A stretch of DNA of 51,667 nt from an uncultured Christensenella sp. (GCA_949284695.1 CASDWJ010000015.1:1-51667); one strand, 5' to 3'. Shown: positions 7,258 to 15,397, counted from the stretch's first letter. Numbers and translations: made by a program. Notes: generated by a model from the sequence alone, not told the origin.

Positions 7258-8649
7258 TCAGACGGGCTGAATGCCGTTTTTAACGTCGCCCACTTCGCTG
7301 TCCACCTTGTACTTGTTGGCCTGACGGTACTTGAAGTAGTTGAGCGCAACCTGCGGGAAAAGCGCGTAAGACAAAACGTCCTCGTCCTGTTCGATATACT
7401 CCTTGATCTCCTCGCGGTAAGAAGCAAGCTCGGGCTTGATCAGATCTGCGGGACGGCAGGTGATCGGCTTTTCGTCGCCGAGTACCTTCTTGACGATCTC
7501 GGGATTGGGATCTGCGGGAAGTTTGCCGTATTTTCCTCTCAGAACGTCCTTTGTCTCTGCGGATACCATCTTATATCTCTCTCCGCTGATGACGTTGAAC
7601 ACTGCCTGAGTGCCGACGATCTGGCTGGTCGGGGTGACGAGCGGCGGATAACCGAGATCCTTTCTGACGTTGGGGACTTCTGCGAGAACTTCGTCGTATC
7701 TGTCCATCGCGCCCAGCTTCTTGAGCTGTCCGACGAGGTTGGAAAGCATACCGCCCGGTACCTGATAGATCAGCGCGCGGACGTCGGTCTTGAGCGACTT
7801 TTCTGTCAGCCAGCCGTCTTTCTTGAGTCTCTCTGCGACCTTGTCGAAATAAGACGAAAGCTCGTTGAGCGCCTTGAGGTCGAGACCGGTGTCGTACTCG
7901 GTGCCCTGAAGAATAGCGACCATAGGCTCGGTTGCGGGCTGAGAAGTGCCGTTGCCGAGAGCGGAAAGCGCGCAGTCGATGATGTCTACGCCCGCCTCGA
8001 TCGCCTTGAGGTAGGTCATATTGCCCGTGCCCGAAGTCTGGTGAGTATGCAGATGAACGGGAACTTTTACCACGCTCTTGATACCCTTGACGAGTTCATA
8101 TGCGGTGTAAGGCAGAAGTATGCCCGCCATATCCTTTATGCAGATGATGTCAGCGCCCATATCTTCAAGCTCTTTTGCGAGTTTGATGAAATATTCGTTG
8201 GTGTGGACGGGACTGGTCGTGTACGAAATGGTAGCTTCGCAGATGCCGCCGTACTTCTTGCAGCTGTCCATCGCCTGCTTCATATTTCTCGTATCGTTGA
8301 GCGCGTCGAAAATCCTGATGATGTCTATGCCGTTTTCGATCGACTTCTTGACGAACTCGTCGACCACGTCGTCGGCATAGTGCTTGTAGCCGAGGATGTT
8401 CTGACCGCGCAGAAGCATCTGCAACTTGGTGTTGGGCATAGCCTTCTTGAGCTGACGGAGTCTCTCCCACGGATCCTCGTTGAGGAATCTGAGGCAGGAG
8501 TCGAACGTAGCGCCGCCCCAGCACTCGATAGAATAATATCCCACTTTGTCGAGTTTGGACGCGACGGGAAGCATCTCGTCCAGACGCATACGGGTCGCCG
8601 CCTGCGACTGGTGAGCGTCTCTGAGTATAGTTTCTGTAATTTTAACCAT
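7258..8649 (-). CDS. oadA: Oxaloacetate decarboxylase alpha / pyruvate carboxyltransferase (5S-like) subunit
   Basis: A 463-residue HMGL-like TIM barrel carboxyltransferase. It moves CO2 between oxaloacetate or pyruvate and carboxybiotin. Metal ligands fit D11 (ILRDAHQS) and H201/H203 (HLHTHQTSG), and K172 (IKDMAG) is the expected carbamylated lysine. The C-terminal biotin domain found in many OadA proteins is absent; the carrier is the separate protein at 10066-10437. In this it matches the 5S subunit of transcarboxylase. Last gene of the operon, SD GAGG before ATG 8649. Confidence 0.93.
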   Translation of the reverse strand: MVKITETILRDAHQSQAATRMRLDEMLPVASKLDKVGYYSIECWGGATFDSCLRFLNEDPWERLRQLKKAMPNTKLQMLLRGQNILGYKHYADDVVDEFVKKSIENGIDIIRIFDALNDTRNMKQAMDSCKKYGGICEATISYTTSPVHTNEYFIKLAKELEDMGADIICIKDMAGILLPYTAYELVKGIKSVVKVPVHLHTHQTSGTGNMTYLKAIEAGVDIIDCALSALGNGTSQPATEPMVAILQGTEYDTGLDLKALNELSSYFDKVAERLKKDGWLTEKSLKTDVRALIYQVPGGMLSNLVGQLKKLGAMDRYDEVLAEVPNVRKDLGYPPLVTPTSQIVGTQAVFNVISGERYKMVSAETKDVLRGKYGKLPADPNPEIVKKVLGDEKPITCRPADLIKPELASYREEIKEYIEQDEDVLSYALFPQVALNYFKYRQANKYKVDSEVGDVKNGIQPV

Positions 8650-8673
8650 ATATTTTTACCTCGTGATTCAATC

Positions 8674-10050
8674 TTATTTGCCGAACAGAGCAAGCAGAAC
8701 GCCTGCCGCAACGGCACTGCCGATAACGCCTGCGACGTTGGGTCCCATAGCGTGCATCAGCAGATAGTTTCTCGGGTTCTCCTCCTGACCGATGTTGTGC
8801 GAAATTCTCGCCGCCATAGGAACTGCGGATACGCCTGCCGAACCGATGAGCGGGTTGACCTTGCCCTTGGAGACCCAGTACATGACCTTGCCAAGAAGCA
8901 AGCCGCCTGCGGTACCGCCCGCGAACGCGAACACGCCGATGACGATGATCTTGAGCGTCTGGAGCGTAATGAACACCTCTGCGGTCGCTTTCGTACCGAC
9001 GAGCACGCCGAGAAGTATCGTAATGATGTTGATGAGCTCGTTTTTGGACGTATTGGTAAGTCTGGGAACGACTTCGGATTCCTTGAACAGGTTACCGAGC
9101 ATCAGCATACCGAGGAGCGGAACAGCACTCGGAAGAATTACGCCTACGACGAGAGTGACGATTATCGGGAATACGACTTTTTCCGTCTTGGAAACAGGTC
9201 TGAGCTGTTCCATTACGACAGATCTTTCCTTCTTGGTCGTCATGAGTTTCATGATAGGCGGCTGAATTATCTTGATGAGCGCCATATACGAATATGCAGC
9301 GACCGCGATTGACGGGAGCAAGTGAGCCGCGAGCTTGGTGGTAACGTAGATAGCCGTAGGACCGTCTGCACCGCCGATGATAGCGATAGCGGACGCCTCT
9401 TCACCCGTAAATCCGATATTGATCGCGATTATGAAGGTAAGGAAGATACCCAGCTGCGCCGCCGCGCCGAGGATAAGGCTCTTGGGGTTGGCGATAAGCG
9501 GACCGAAGTCGGTCATTGCACCGATACCCAGGAAGATAAGCGGCGGATAGATGACCCACTCGACGCCTTTGTACAGGTAATAGAAGATACCCTGATCCGC
9601 AACGACTTCGTGCGTAGACGTTATTGAAGCGCCGGGGAACAGTGCCTCTACTTTTGCGGTTACAGCCGCGACCTTTTCAAGCATACTCATGCCGGTCGTG
9701 TCGATCTGAAGCATCTGAGCAAGCTGCGCGATCGTACCGCTGATTTCTTCGCCGTTGTATTGAAGCACGGCGGACATATCGCTCGCATCGTAGAAAGTAT
9801 ACCCCAAAGTACCGTACAACACGTTGTACGTGCCCGGTATGTTGATGATGAACATACCGAAACCTATCGCGAGGAGCAGGTTGGGCTCGAACTCCTTATA
9901 CACCGCGAGGTAGATCAGAACGCACGCGATAACGAGCATTATCAGATTCTGCCACAGCGGAGTGAGCGAAGTCATGAAACCCGTGCTCATCCAAAGGTTT
10001 TTCAGGGAATCTACAAGGTCAAGCGACAGAATTGTAGATGAAAACGCCAT
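8674..10050 (-). CDS. oadB: Sodium-translocating decarboxylase beta subunit
   Basis: A 458-residue polytopic membrane protein of the OadB/MmdB/GcdB family. It decarboxylates carboxybiotin and exports Na+. The family signature GGADGPTAIY contains the key aspartate D229, and the second ion-site segment GSAGVSAVPMAAR is near the C-terminus. Family members are usually shorter; here a hydrophilic insert at about residues 88-153 (between the second hydrophobic segment and FYYLYKGVEW) adds about 65 residues. SD GGAGG precedes ATG 10050. The gene sits between the biotin carrier and OadA genes. Confidence 0.94.
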   Translation of the reverse strand: MAFSSTILSLDLVDSLKNLWMSTGFMTSLTPLWQNLIMLVIACVLIYLAVYKEFEPNLLLAIGFGMFIINIPGTYNVLYGTLGYTFYDASDMSAVLQYNGEEISGTIAQLAQMLQIDTTGMSMLEKVAAVTAKVEALFPGASITSTHEVVADQGIFYYLYKGVEWVIYPPLIFLGIGAMTDFGPLIANPKSLILGAAAQLGIFLTFIIAINIGFTGEEASAIAIIGGADGPTAIYVTTKLAAHLLPSIAVAAYSYMALIKIIQPPIMKLMTTKKERSVVMEQLRPVSKTEKVVFPIIVTLVVGVILPSAVPLLGMLMLGNLFKESEVVPRLTNTSKNELINIITILLGVLVGTKATAEVFITLQTLKIIVIGVFAFAGGTAGGLLLGKVMYWVSKGKVNPLIGSAGVSAVPMAARISHNIGQEENPRNYLLMHAMGPNVAGVIGSAVAAGVLLALFGK

Positions 10051-10065
10051 TGTTTTGCCTCCGAA

Positions 10066-10437
10066 TTACGCTATCGTGCAGAGCACCGCGCCGGTGTCGA
10101 TATTCGCGCCTTCGCTGACGGAATAGGTGATCACGCCGTCCTTGGTCGCGACTATGGGGGTGTCCATCTTCATCGCTTCGAGGATAACGACCGTATCGTT
10201 CTGTTTTACTGTCGCGCCGTTGGCGAAACAGAGCTTCTTGACGAGACCGGGCATCTGACTCTTGACCGGTTCGCCCTTTCCTGCCGCCGCGGGAGCCGCA
10301 ACAGGAGCAGCTGCGGGAGCGGGAGCCGCTTTCACAACGGGAGCGGTTGCTACGGGCATAACCGCGCCGACTTCGCCTACTTCTTCGATTTCTACGGCAT
10401 AAGCCTTGCCGTTTACGGTAACATTGAATTTACGCAT
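10066..10437 (-). CDS. Biotin carboxyl carrier protein of the decarboxylase complex
   Basis: A 123-residue biotinyl protein. A short N-terminal beta region (1-30) is followed by an Ala/Pro-rich flexible linker (31-55) and a biotinyl domain with the EAMKMDTP motif, in which K90 is the biotinylated lysine. This is the 1.3S-type or MmdC/GcdC-type carrier that shuttles CO2 between the cytosolic carboxyltransferases and the membrane beta subunit. SD GAGAGG precedes the ATG. Confidence 0.94.
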   Translation of the reverse strand: MRKFNVTVNGKAYAVEIEEVGEVGAVMPVATAPVVKAAPAPAAAPVAAPAAAGKGEPVKSQMPGLVKKLCFANGATVKQNDTVVILEAMKMDTPIVATKDGVITYSVSEGANIDTGAVLCTIA

Positions 10438-10456
10438 ATATATTATCCTCTCTCAA

Positions 10457-10897
10457 TTATTTAATTTCTCTGATGGAGCGGACCCTGAACGGGAGATCGC
10501 TCATTTCGACAGCCTCTGCGCCGTAATACGCCGCGATAGCCGCCGTTATTGCCGCAACAACTTCTTCTTCGTCAGAATCTGCAACGACGGGAGCGGGGAT
10601 TTCCTTCACCTCGTCGACGACAGGAACTTCGTTGCCTTTTTTCGCCGCAATCATCGCGGGCAAATGTTGCAGATACGCAACAGCCTTGATGATGACAATA
10701 AGCAGGATAAGCACGACGAATACCATGCCGAGTCCCATGACGAAGACAAGCAGACCCGTAACTGTACGCTCGCCGAATCCCATATCCTTGATGCCGAGTG
10801 CGTCGGGACTACCCTCGGGGTCGCACGCGATAAGCACGCTTGACATCAAGACTATAAGCACGAGTATTACGGATATCAAAGCAAGTCTTTTCTTCAT
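10457..10897 (-). CDS. oadG: OadG-family gamma/delta subunit of the sodium pump
   Basis: A 146-residue small membrane protein. It has an N-terminal hydrophobic segment (1-24) ending in LIACD, which resembles a lipobox, and a second membrane segment (about 47-74, LLVFVMGLGMVFVVL). A cytosolic tail ends in the recurrent FRVRSIREIK of clostridial OadG proteins. OadG anchors the carboxyltransferase to the beta subunit. Whether the first segment is cleaved or lipidated is unclear. It follows the carboxyltransferase gene by 10 bases. Confidence 0.85.
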   Translation of the reverse strand: MKKRLALISVILVLIVLMSSVLIACDPEGSPDALGIKDMGFGERTVTGLLVFVMGLGMVFVVLILLIVIIKAVAYLQHLPAMIAAKKGNEVPVVDEVKEIPAPVVADSDEEEVVAAITAAIAAYYGAEAVEMSDLPFRVRSIREIK

Positions 10898-10907
10898 ACT
10901 ACTCTCC

Positions 10908-12314
10908 TCAGATACCGAGCAGCATCATAAGCGCCGACGCGATATAGGGACGCAGATTCTTCGCTTCGACTACGTTGTCGATGTAGCCTTCCTGCGCGCC
11001 GAGCATCGGGTTTGCCTGTATCTTTGCATATTCTTCGGCAAGTTTGGCTCTCGTCTTTTCAACGTCTTTAGCCTTGCCGAGCTGATCGCTCATAAGTGCG
11101 TTGACTGCAGTCTCGCCGCTTATCGGAGAGACGACCGCGTTCTGAGTAGCGAGCGTATAGTCGAAACCGATGCCCTTGCTCATCAGCACGCTGTAACCGA
11201 AGCCGATCGCCTTGCCGACAGCCACGCCGATCTTGTCGACAGAGCTGTTTGCGACGGTGGCGACGAGATCGCCCGTTACTTTAGCCGCGCCCGCGAGTTC
11301 TTCTTCAAGGGTCGGGTTTACGCCGAGAGTGTCTACGAGGGTCACGAGCGGAATGTCGAAGCCGTCGAGTTTCTCGATGAAAGAAGTCAGCTTTTTCACG
11401 CCGTCCATGCTGATATAACCGTCGCCGACCTTGCTGTCGGTAGCCGCTATACCTACGCTGATACCGTTGATCCTGGCAAGAGCGCAAACCACTTCGGGTG
11501 CGTATTCGCCGCAATAATCGACGTATTCGCCGTTGTCGACGACAGCTTTCACTTTTGCCGCCGCGGAACACTCCTTGTTGAGCGCCGCGCTTACGCGGTT
11601 GGGATCGTCGATGGCTTCTTCTTCGTCAGCCGCAAGCAGAATACCCGTCAGAGCCGTCAGCTGCTTCTTGAGATCAGTTTCGCTCTTGTAGACGAACTGC
11701 GCGATATCGCTGCCCTTCTTGCGTGCCTTGTAACCGATCATATCCGCAAACTTGGGATAGTCCTTCTCTTTGGAAGCGAGATACATCGGCGAGTTGACCG
11801 ACAGAATCGCGCTTTCGGACATAAACACAAAGTCCGCCATTGCCGCAAACGACGCCATCATGCCGACCGCGTTGCCCTTGACAATACAAAAATGAGGCAC
11901 CTGACCGCTTACGATAGCCGCTTCTGCAAGCACTTTCGCAAAGCCTTCAAGTACGCTCACTCCTTCGCCCACTCTTGCGCCCGCACAATCGATGACGGAA
12001 ATCAGCGGGGTACCGGTCTTGACCGCTCTCTGCATGCATCTGACGATCTTGTCAGCGTGCGCCTTGCCGAGACTTCCCTTGAGGACTTCCGCATTCTGAG
12101 CAAACACGTGGAAGGGGCTTCCGTTTACGGTAGCGTATCCGGTAACAACGCCTTCGCCGAGCGCGCTTGCAGCGTCGTCGAAGCCCTTGCCGGTAACGAA
12201 CACGTCGGTTTCGACAAAACTGCCTTTGTCGACGATCCCGTCAAGAAAACTTCTGACTTTAGAGCAAGCTTTTTCGATCGCTTTGGCGCTGACCGTGAGA
12301 TTGCTGTTCTCCAT
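10908..12314 (-). CDS. Acyl-CoA carboxyltransferase-type subunit (MmdA/12S-like), divergent
   Basis: A 468-residue crotonase-fold carboxyltransferase, shorter than the roughly 510 residues usual for MmdA or PccB. Both halves are recognisable: GEGVVTGYATVNGSPFHVFA, then GSLGKAHADKIVRCM, and a C-terminal half with VTLVDTLGVNPTLEEELAGA. The usual SGGARIQEG loop reads CAGARVGEG, the usual GPCAGGAVY reads GNAVGMMASF, and the C-terminal GGAY segment reads IGFGYSVLM, so the oxyanion loops differ from typical members. It heads the operon with the Na+ pump and a 5S-like subunit. Methylmalonyl-CoA, malonyl-CoA or glutaconyl-CoA are possible substrates, and none can be assigned. SD GGAGGG is before ATG 12314. 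Confidence 0.85.
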   Translation of the reverse strand: MENSNLTVSAKAIEKACSKVRSFLDGIVDKGSFVETDVFVTGKGFDDAASALGEGVVTGYATVNGSPFHVFAQNAEVLKGSLGKAHADKIVRCMQRAVKTGTPLISVIDCAGARVGEGVSVLEGFAKVLAEAAIVSGQVPHFCIVKGNAVGMMASFAAMADFVFMSESAILSVNSPMYLASKEKDYPKFADMIGYKARKKGSDIAQFVYKSETDLKKQLTALTGILLAADEEEAIDDPNRVSAALNKECSAAAKVKAVVDNGEYVDYCGEYAPEVVCALARINGISVGIAATDSKVGDGYISMDGVKKLTSFIEKLDGFDIPLVTLVDTLGVNPTLEEELAGAAKVTGDLVATVANSSVDKIGVAVGKAIGFGYSVLMSKGIGFDYTLATQNAVVSPISGETAVNALMSDQLGKAKDVEKTRAKLAEEYAKIQANPMLGAQEGYIDNVVEAKNLRPYIASALMMLLGI

Positions 12315-12376
12315 ATTAAACCCTCCAAAAATATATAAAGTTTTAATTATCTATTGAATAATTTACACCATTACAC

Positions 12377-12405
12377 ATTATAAATATTTATACCCTAAAA
12401 ATCAA
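12377..12405 (-). promoter_or_regulatory. Promoter of the Na+-pump decarboxylase operon
   Basis: Minus strand: -35 TTGATT (12400-12405), 17-base spacer, -10 TATAAT (12377-12382). Predicted start near 12370, giving a leader of about 55 bases that contains the SD GGAGGG. Confidence 0.8.
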
Positions 12406-12423
12406 CTAAATTTCAGCTAAATT
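12402..12423 (-). promoter_or_regulatory. Tandem 11-bp direct repeat overlapping the -35 box
   Basis: Minus strand AATTTAGCTGA followed directly by AATTTAGTTGA, one mismatch. The second copy runs into the -35 hexamer of the operon promoter, a position suited to an activator or repressor. The binder is unknown. Confidence 0.5.
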
Positions 12424-12448
12424 CGACGCGTGAATGACAAAAATTTCA

Positions 12449-12466
12449 CATTACTGTTTTGTAATG
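12449..12466. repeat. Inverted repeat CATTAC-N6-GTAATG
   Basis: A 6-bp perfect dyad with a 6-base spacer, about 45 bases upstream of the main operon promoter and downstream of the second promoter candidate at 12521-12526. It could be an operator, for example for the nearby TetR protein; this is inference. Confidence 0.4.
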
Positions 12467-12520
12467 GTTATTATGATTTAACGCCGGCTTTTACCCTCGG
12501 GAAACGTACACAAATGAGTA

Positions 12521-12526
12521 ATTATA
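12521..12526 (-). promoter_or_regulatory. Possible second upstream promoter (extended -10)
   Basis: Minus strand TATGCTATAAT, an extended -10 (TG-N-TATAAT) without a good -35. If used, it would give a leader of about 200 bases across the repeats at 12402-12466. The rest of this 451-base intergenic stretch (12315-12765) is AT-rich with no gene. Confidence 0.4.
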
Positions 12527-12708
12527 GCATACTAAATACTCAAAGACAGTGCCAACGGGTAACAAAATCCTTTTCGCAGGCTTTCAGGCAAATATCGGGT
12601 TTTTTATGAGCCGCACGCGCCGCCGTCCCTTCGTATCGGCGACGCACGTTTTTGTATTTCTTTGCACGTCTCATAATATATATTGATATATAATATCTTA
12701 TGTTCTTG

Positions 12709-12748
12709 CAAAACAAAGTCGGTCGCCTCAGAAAGCGACCGACTTTGT
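12709..12748 (-). terminator. Strong terminator after the TetR gene
   Basis: A perfect 14-bp stem (12713-12726 with 12735-12748) and an 8-base loop, followed on the minus strand by TTTTGC. It starts 17 bases after the TetR stop and separates that gene from the decarboxylase operon. Confidence 0.88.
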
Positions 12749-12765
12749 GCAAAAAACTTCATATT

Positions 12766-13392
12766 TCAGAGGCGAAAATATTTATCGGCAAAGATAGCCT
12801 GCACAATCATTGCCGCGCCCTTGATCGTAAGTAGCGTACCCGTCAGCGACGCAAGCGACATCGCGCCCGATACAGGGTCGAGAAATGCGACTATCCCTGC
12901 CACGATCATGAGCACGTCTTCTACGAGACCGTCGTAGAGCCACCTCGACACGTGTCCGTACAAAAGATTTTCGTAGAACGCAGTCACTATACGTCTGGTT
13001 TCCTCGTCCGTTCCGTAACTGCCGAAATACTTGTCGATATACGTCGCGACGCAGTATTCGCACGTTTCCCACAAGTATTTTTCGAATATCTCGCGAGCGG
13101 TCGAATTGTATACGTGCATCATTGCCTTTTTGTTTTTAAGCGTGAATTCGAGAGAATATCTGATGCAGTCTTTGAAAGTGTCCATCGTCGGATATTTTTC
13201 AGTCAGATCGTTCAAAGCGTCCTTCATCAGTACGCGCATAAGCGCGGGCACGTCCTCGAAATGGTAATAAAACGAATTTCTGCTTATGCCGCAATCGTCG
13301 GCGATGTCTTTGACCGTGATCTTGTTGAGCGGTCTCTCGTTGAGCAGTTTCATAAAGGAAGCCTTGATGGCTCTTACTGTAAAATCCGGCAT
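12766..13392 (-). CDS. TetR/AcrR-family transcriptional regulator with hydrophobic C-terminal extension
   Basis: A 208-residue regulator. The N-terminal helix-turn-helix is clear (about 25-47: TVKDIADDCGISRNSFYYHF). The middle (50-160) is a helical ligand-binding domain. The last 45 residues (about 163-208) are unusually hydrophobic for TetR, with a DPVSGAMSLASL turn and GTLLTIKGAAMIVQAIF, which loosely recalls one repeat of DUF308/HdeD membrane proteins. SD GGAGAG precedes the ATG. It is encoded just upstream of the Na+-pump operon in the same direction but behind its own terminator, so it is a candidate local regulator; its ligand is unknown. Confidence 0.85.
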   Translation of the reverse strand: MPDFTVRAIKASFMKLLNERPLNKITVKDIADDCGISRNSFYYHFEDVPALMRVLMKDALNDLTEKYPTMDTFKDCIRYSLEFTLKNKKAMMHVYNSTAREIFEKYLWETCEYCVATYIDKYFGSYGTDEETRRIVTAFYENLLYGHVSRWLYDGLVEDVLMIVAGIVAFLDPVSGAMSLASLTGTLLTIKGAAMIVQAIFADKYFRL

Positions 13393-13463
13393 GGTCGTCT
13401 CTCCGATACTTGATCTGTATTTATTTTATCATCTGCCCGCCGAGAGCGTAACAGAGCGAAAGT

Positions 13464-13490
13464 AAAAAAATCGCCCCGTGACGGGGCGGT
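13464..13490 (-). terminator. Terminator after rluB
   Basis: GC stem CGCCCC/GGGGCG with a 5-base loop, followed on the minus strand by a run of seven T. It lies 13 bases past the rluB stop codon. A T-rich tract on the other side could also make it work on the plus strand. Confidence 0.88.
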
Positions 13491-13503
13491 GATTTTTTGC
13501 CGT

Positions 13504-14217
13504 TTACAGGCTTTTAAGATATGCGATCTCACCGTCGGTAAGATATCTGTACGCTCCGCGCGCGAGACCTCCGAGCCTCAGCTCTCCGACGGCGATACGC
13601 TTGAGGAAGACGACTTCTCTTTCTACGGCTTCGAACATCTTGCGCACCTGCCTGTTCCTGCCCTCGGTGATCGTGACTCTGAGGCGCGATATACCGTCCT
13701 TGTATTCGAGAAGTTTTACTCGGCTCCTGTTGGTCTTTTCGCCGTCTATGATCACGCCTTTTCTCAGCTGAGCCAGCTTGTGCTCGGGCATTTCGCCGTT
13801 AACTTTTACGATATAGGTCTTTTCAACTTCGTGGCTCGGATGCGTCAGCGCAAACGTCAGATCGCCGTCATTGGTCAAAAGCAGAAGCCCTTCGGTGTCG
13901 TAATCGAGTCTGCCGACGGGCACGAGATGAGGCACGTTGAGGTCTGTAAGGTAGTCATAGACCGTCTTTCTGCCCAGTTCGTCGCTGACCGTAGTGATAC
14001 AGCCCTTAGGCTTGTACAACATTATATATGTGTGTTCGGATACGGGTTTGACCTTCACTCCGTCCACCGTCACGCTGTCGTTGGCGGGGTTGACCGACGT
14101 GCCGAGTTCCGTGACCACCTTGCCGTTGACCCTGACCCTGCCTTCTTCTATCAGCTTATCCGCGCCGCGACGCGAAGCCGCTCCGCACGATGCCAAAAAT
14201 TTGTTCAATCTCTCCAT
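13504..14217 (-). CDS. rluB: 23S rRNA pseudouridine synthase, RluB family
   Basis: A 237-residue RsuA/RluB-type pseudouridine synthase. The S4 RNA-binding domain occupies residues 1-48 (MERLNKFLASCGAASRRGAD), and the catalytic aspartate is D105 in GRLDYDTEG. The motif GRNRQVRKMFEAV near the C-terminus is typical. It has no obvious SD, and its first 62 bases overlap the end of dacF in another frame, so it is probably translated by coupling or re-initiation. The S4 start is so well conserved that a later start is unlikely. Confidence 0.93.
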   Translation of the reverse strand: MERLNKFLASCGAASRRGADKLIEEGRVRVNGKVVTELGTSVNPANDSVTVDGVKVKPVSEHTYIMLYKPKGCITTVSDELGRKTVYDYLTDLNVPHLVPVGRLDYDTEGLLLLTNDGDLTFALTHPSHEVEKTYIVKVNGEMPEHKLAQLRKGVIIDGEKTNRSRVKLLEYKDGISRLRVTITEGRNRQVRKMFEAVEREVVFLKRIAVGELRLGGLARGAYRYLTDGEIAYLKSL

Positions 14218-15397
14218 TTGTGCTGTCTATATGCCAGTCTCCGACGAGATTCATCAGAGAAAGCAACGCTCCTTTGTGCTTTATCTCATTTATAGTAATA
14301 ACTTTTCGGCTAAAAATCAAGCGATTGTCGTCATATACGTCGAGAGTTCCCACCTCGTCGCCGGCAGAGAGCGTGTCGGGATAGCTTTTAAGAGGTCTGA
14401 AGATATATCTGAAATCCTCGCTTTCTCCGTCTTTGAAAGGGTAACGGATGTCTTTTTCGAGTCTAAGAGAGATCTTCTCGCCTCCGAGCATGAACTCGTC
14501 GAGATTTTTCGTGCTGTCTCCTATCGTCAGGTAATCGTATTTCGCGAACGCGTCGGATAGCAGCGCTTTCGTCCTCTCCCACATATCGGGACAGTTGATA
14601 ACCACGCTTACGAGCTGCATGCCGTCACGCTTTGCCGCCCCCACAAAACATCTGCCGGAATCGGTCGTATACCCGGTTTTTACTCCGTTCGCGCCGTCGA
14701 AGGACGACAACAACTTGTTTTTATTGTAGATATATCTGCCGTCGGGATAATCGTCTGACACAACCTTGTGCGATTTGCTCGAGACGATTTCGGCAAAAAG
14801 AGGATTGGCGAGAGCGTACGCGGTAATGGCGGCAAGATCGTGCGCCGACGTGTAATGATCCTTTGAATGAAGCCCGTGCGGGTTGTCGAAATGAGTATTC
14901 TCAAGACCGAGACCTCGCGCAAAGTCGTTCATCATTTTCACAAACCCGTCCACGCTCCCGCCGCATGCGATGGCTATAGCCGTAGCCGCGTCGTTGCCCG
15001 ACTGCAACATCAGACCGTAAAGAAGATCAGAGAGCTTCCACCTCTCTCCCTTTTTCAGATAGATGGACGACCCCTCAATTCCGACCATATCGTCAGTGAT
15101 CTCGACCACCTCGTCCGCCGACGAATTTTCTATCGCAACGATAGCTGTGGCGATCTTGGTCGTGCTCGCCATTTCAAGTCTCATATCCTTGTTATACGAC
15201 GACAGCACCCGACCCGATTCAACCTCTATAACTATCTGTGAAGAACCGCTCTGCATAGCGTAAACTCGGGGTAAATTGAGAAGTATTTCGGCTAATAGAA
15301 TAATTATTATTATAAATATCGCGCTAATTGATAATAATTTTCTGCTTACTTTTTGTCTTTCAAAAGATTGAGCGCCGCTGAAATCAAGGTTTCCCAT
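14156..15397 (-). CDS. D-alanyl-D-alanine carboxypeptidase, DacF/DacB type
   Basis: A 413-residue penicillin-binding protein 5-type carboxypeptidase that trims the terminal D-Ala from peptidoglycan stem peptides outside the membrane. N-terminal membrane anchor or signal at about 20-48. Active-site motifs: S78-T-T-K81 (MASTTKIAT), SGN (LQSGNDAAT) and KTG (GVKTGYT). SD GGAGG precedes ATG 15397. The start codon lies inside gerW (52-base overlap) and the end lies inside rluB (62-base overlap). Its place beside gerW, DUF2953 and rluB resembles the B. subtilis spore cortex and chromosome segregation region, so a sporulation role is likely. Confidence 0.92.
   Translation of the reverse strand: MGNLDFSGAQSFERQKVSRKLLSISAIFIIIIILLAEILLNLPRVYAMQSGSSQIVIEVESGRVLSSYNKDMRLEMASTTKIATAIVAIENSSADEVVEITDDMVGIEGSSIYLKKGERWKLSDLLYGLMLQSGNDAATAIAIACGGSVDGFVKMMNDFARGLGLENTHFDNPHGLHSKDHYTSAHDLAAITAYALANPLFAEIVSSKSHKVVSDDYPDGRYIYNKNKLLSSFDGANGVKTGYTTDSGRCFVGAAKRDGMQLVSVVINCPDMWERTKALLSDAFAKYDYLTIGDSTKNLDEFMLGGEKISLRLEKDIRYPFKDGESEDFRYIFRPLKSYPDTLSAGDEVGTLDVYDDNRLIFSRKVITINEIKHKGALLSLMNLVGDWHIDSTNGEIEQIFGIVRSGFASRRG

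Noticed and set aside
10632-12338. Plus-strand frame of 568 codons
   Set aside because: Antisense to the carboxyltransferase gene and oadG, which are clearly real; no start signal.
12315-12521. A riboswitch in the leader of the Na+-pump operon
   Set aside because: The stronger promoter at 12377-12405 leaves a leader of only about 55 bases, and no known aptamer motif was recognised in the longer stretch.
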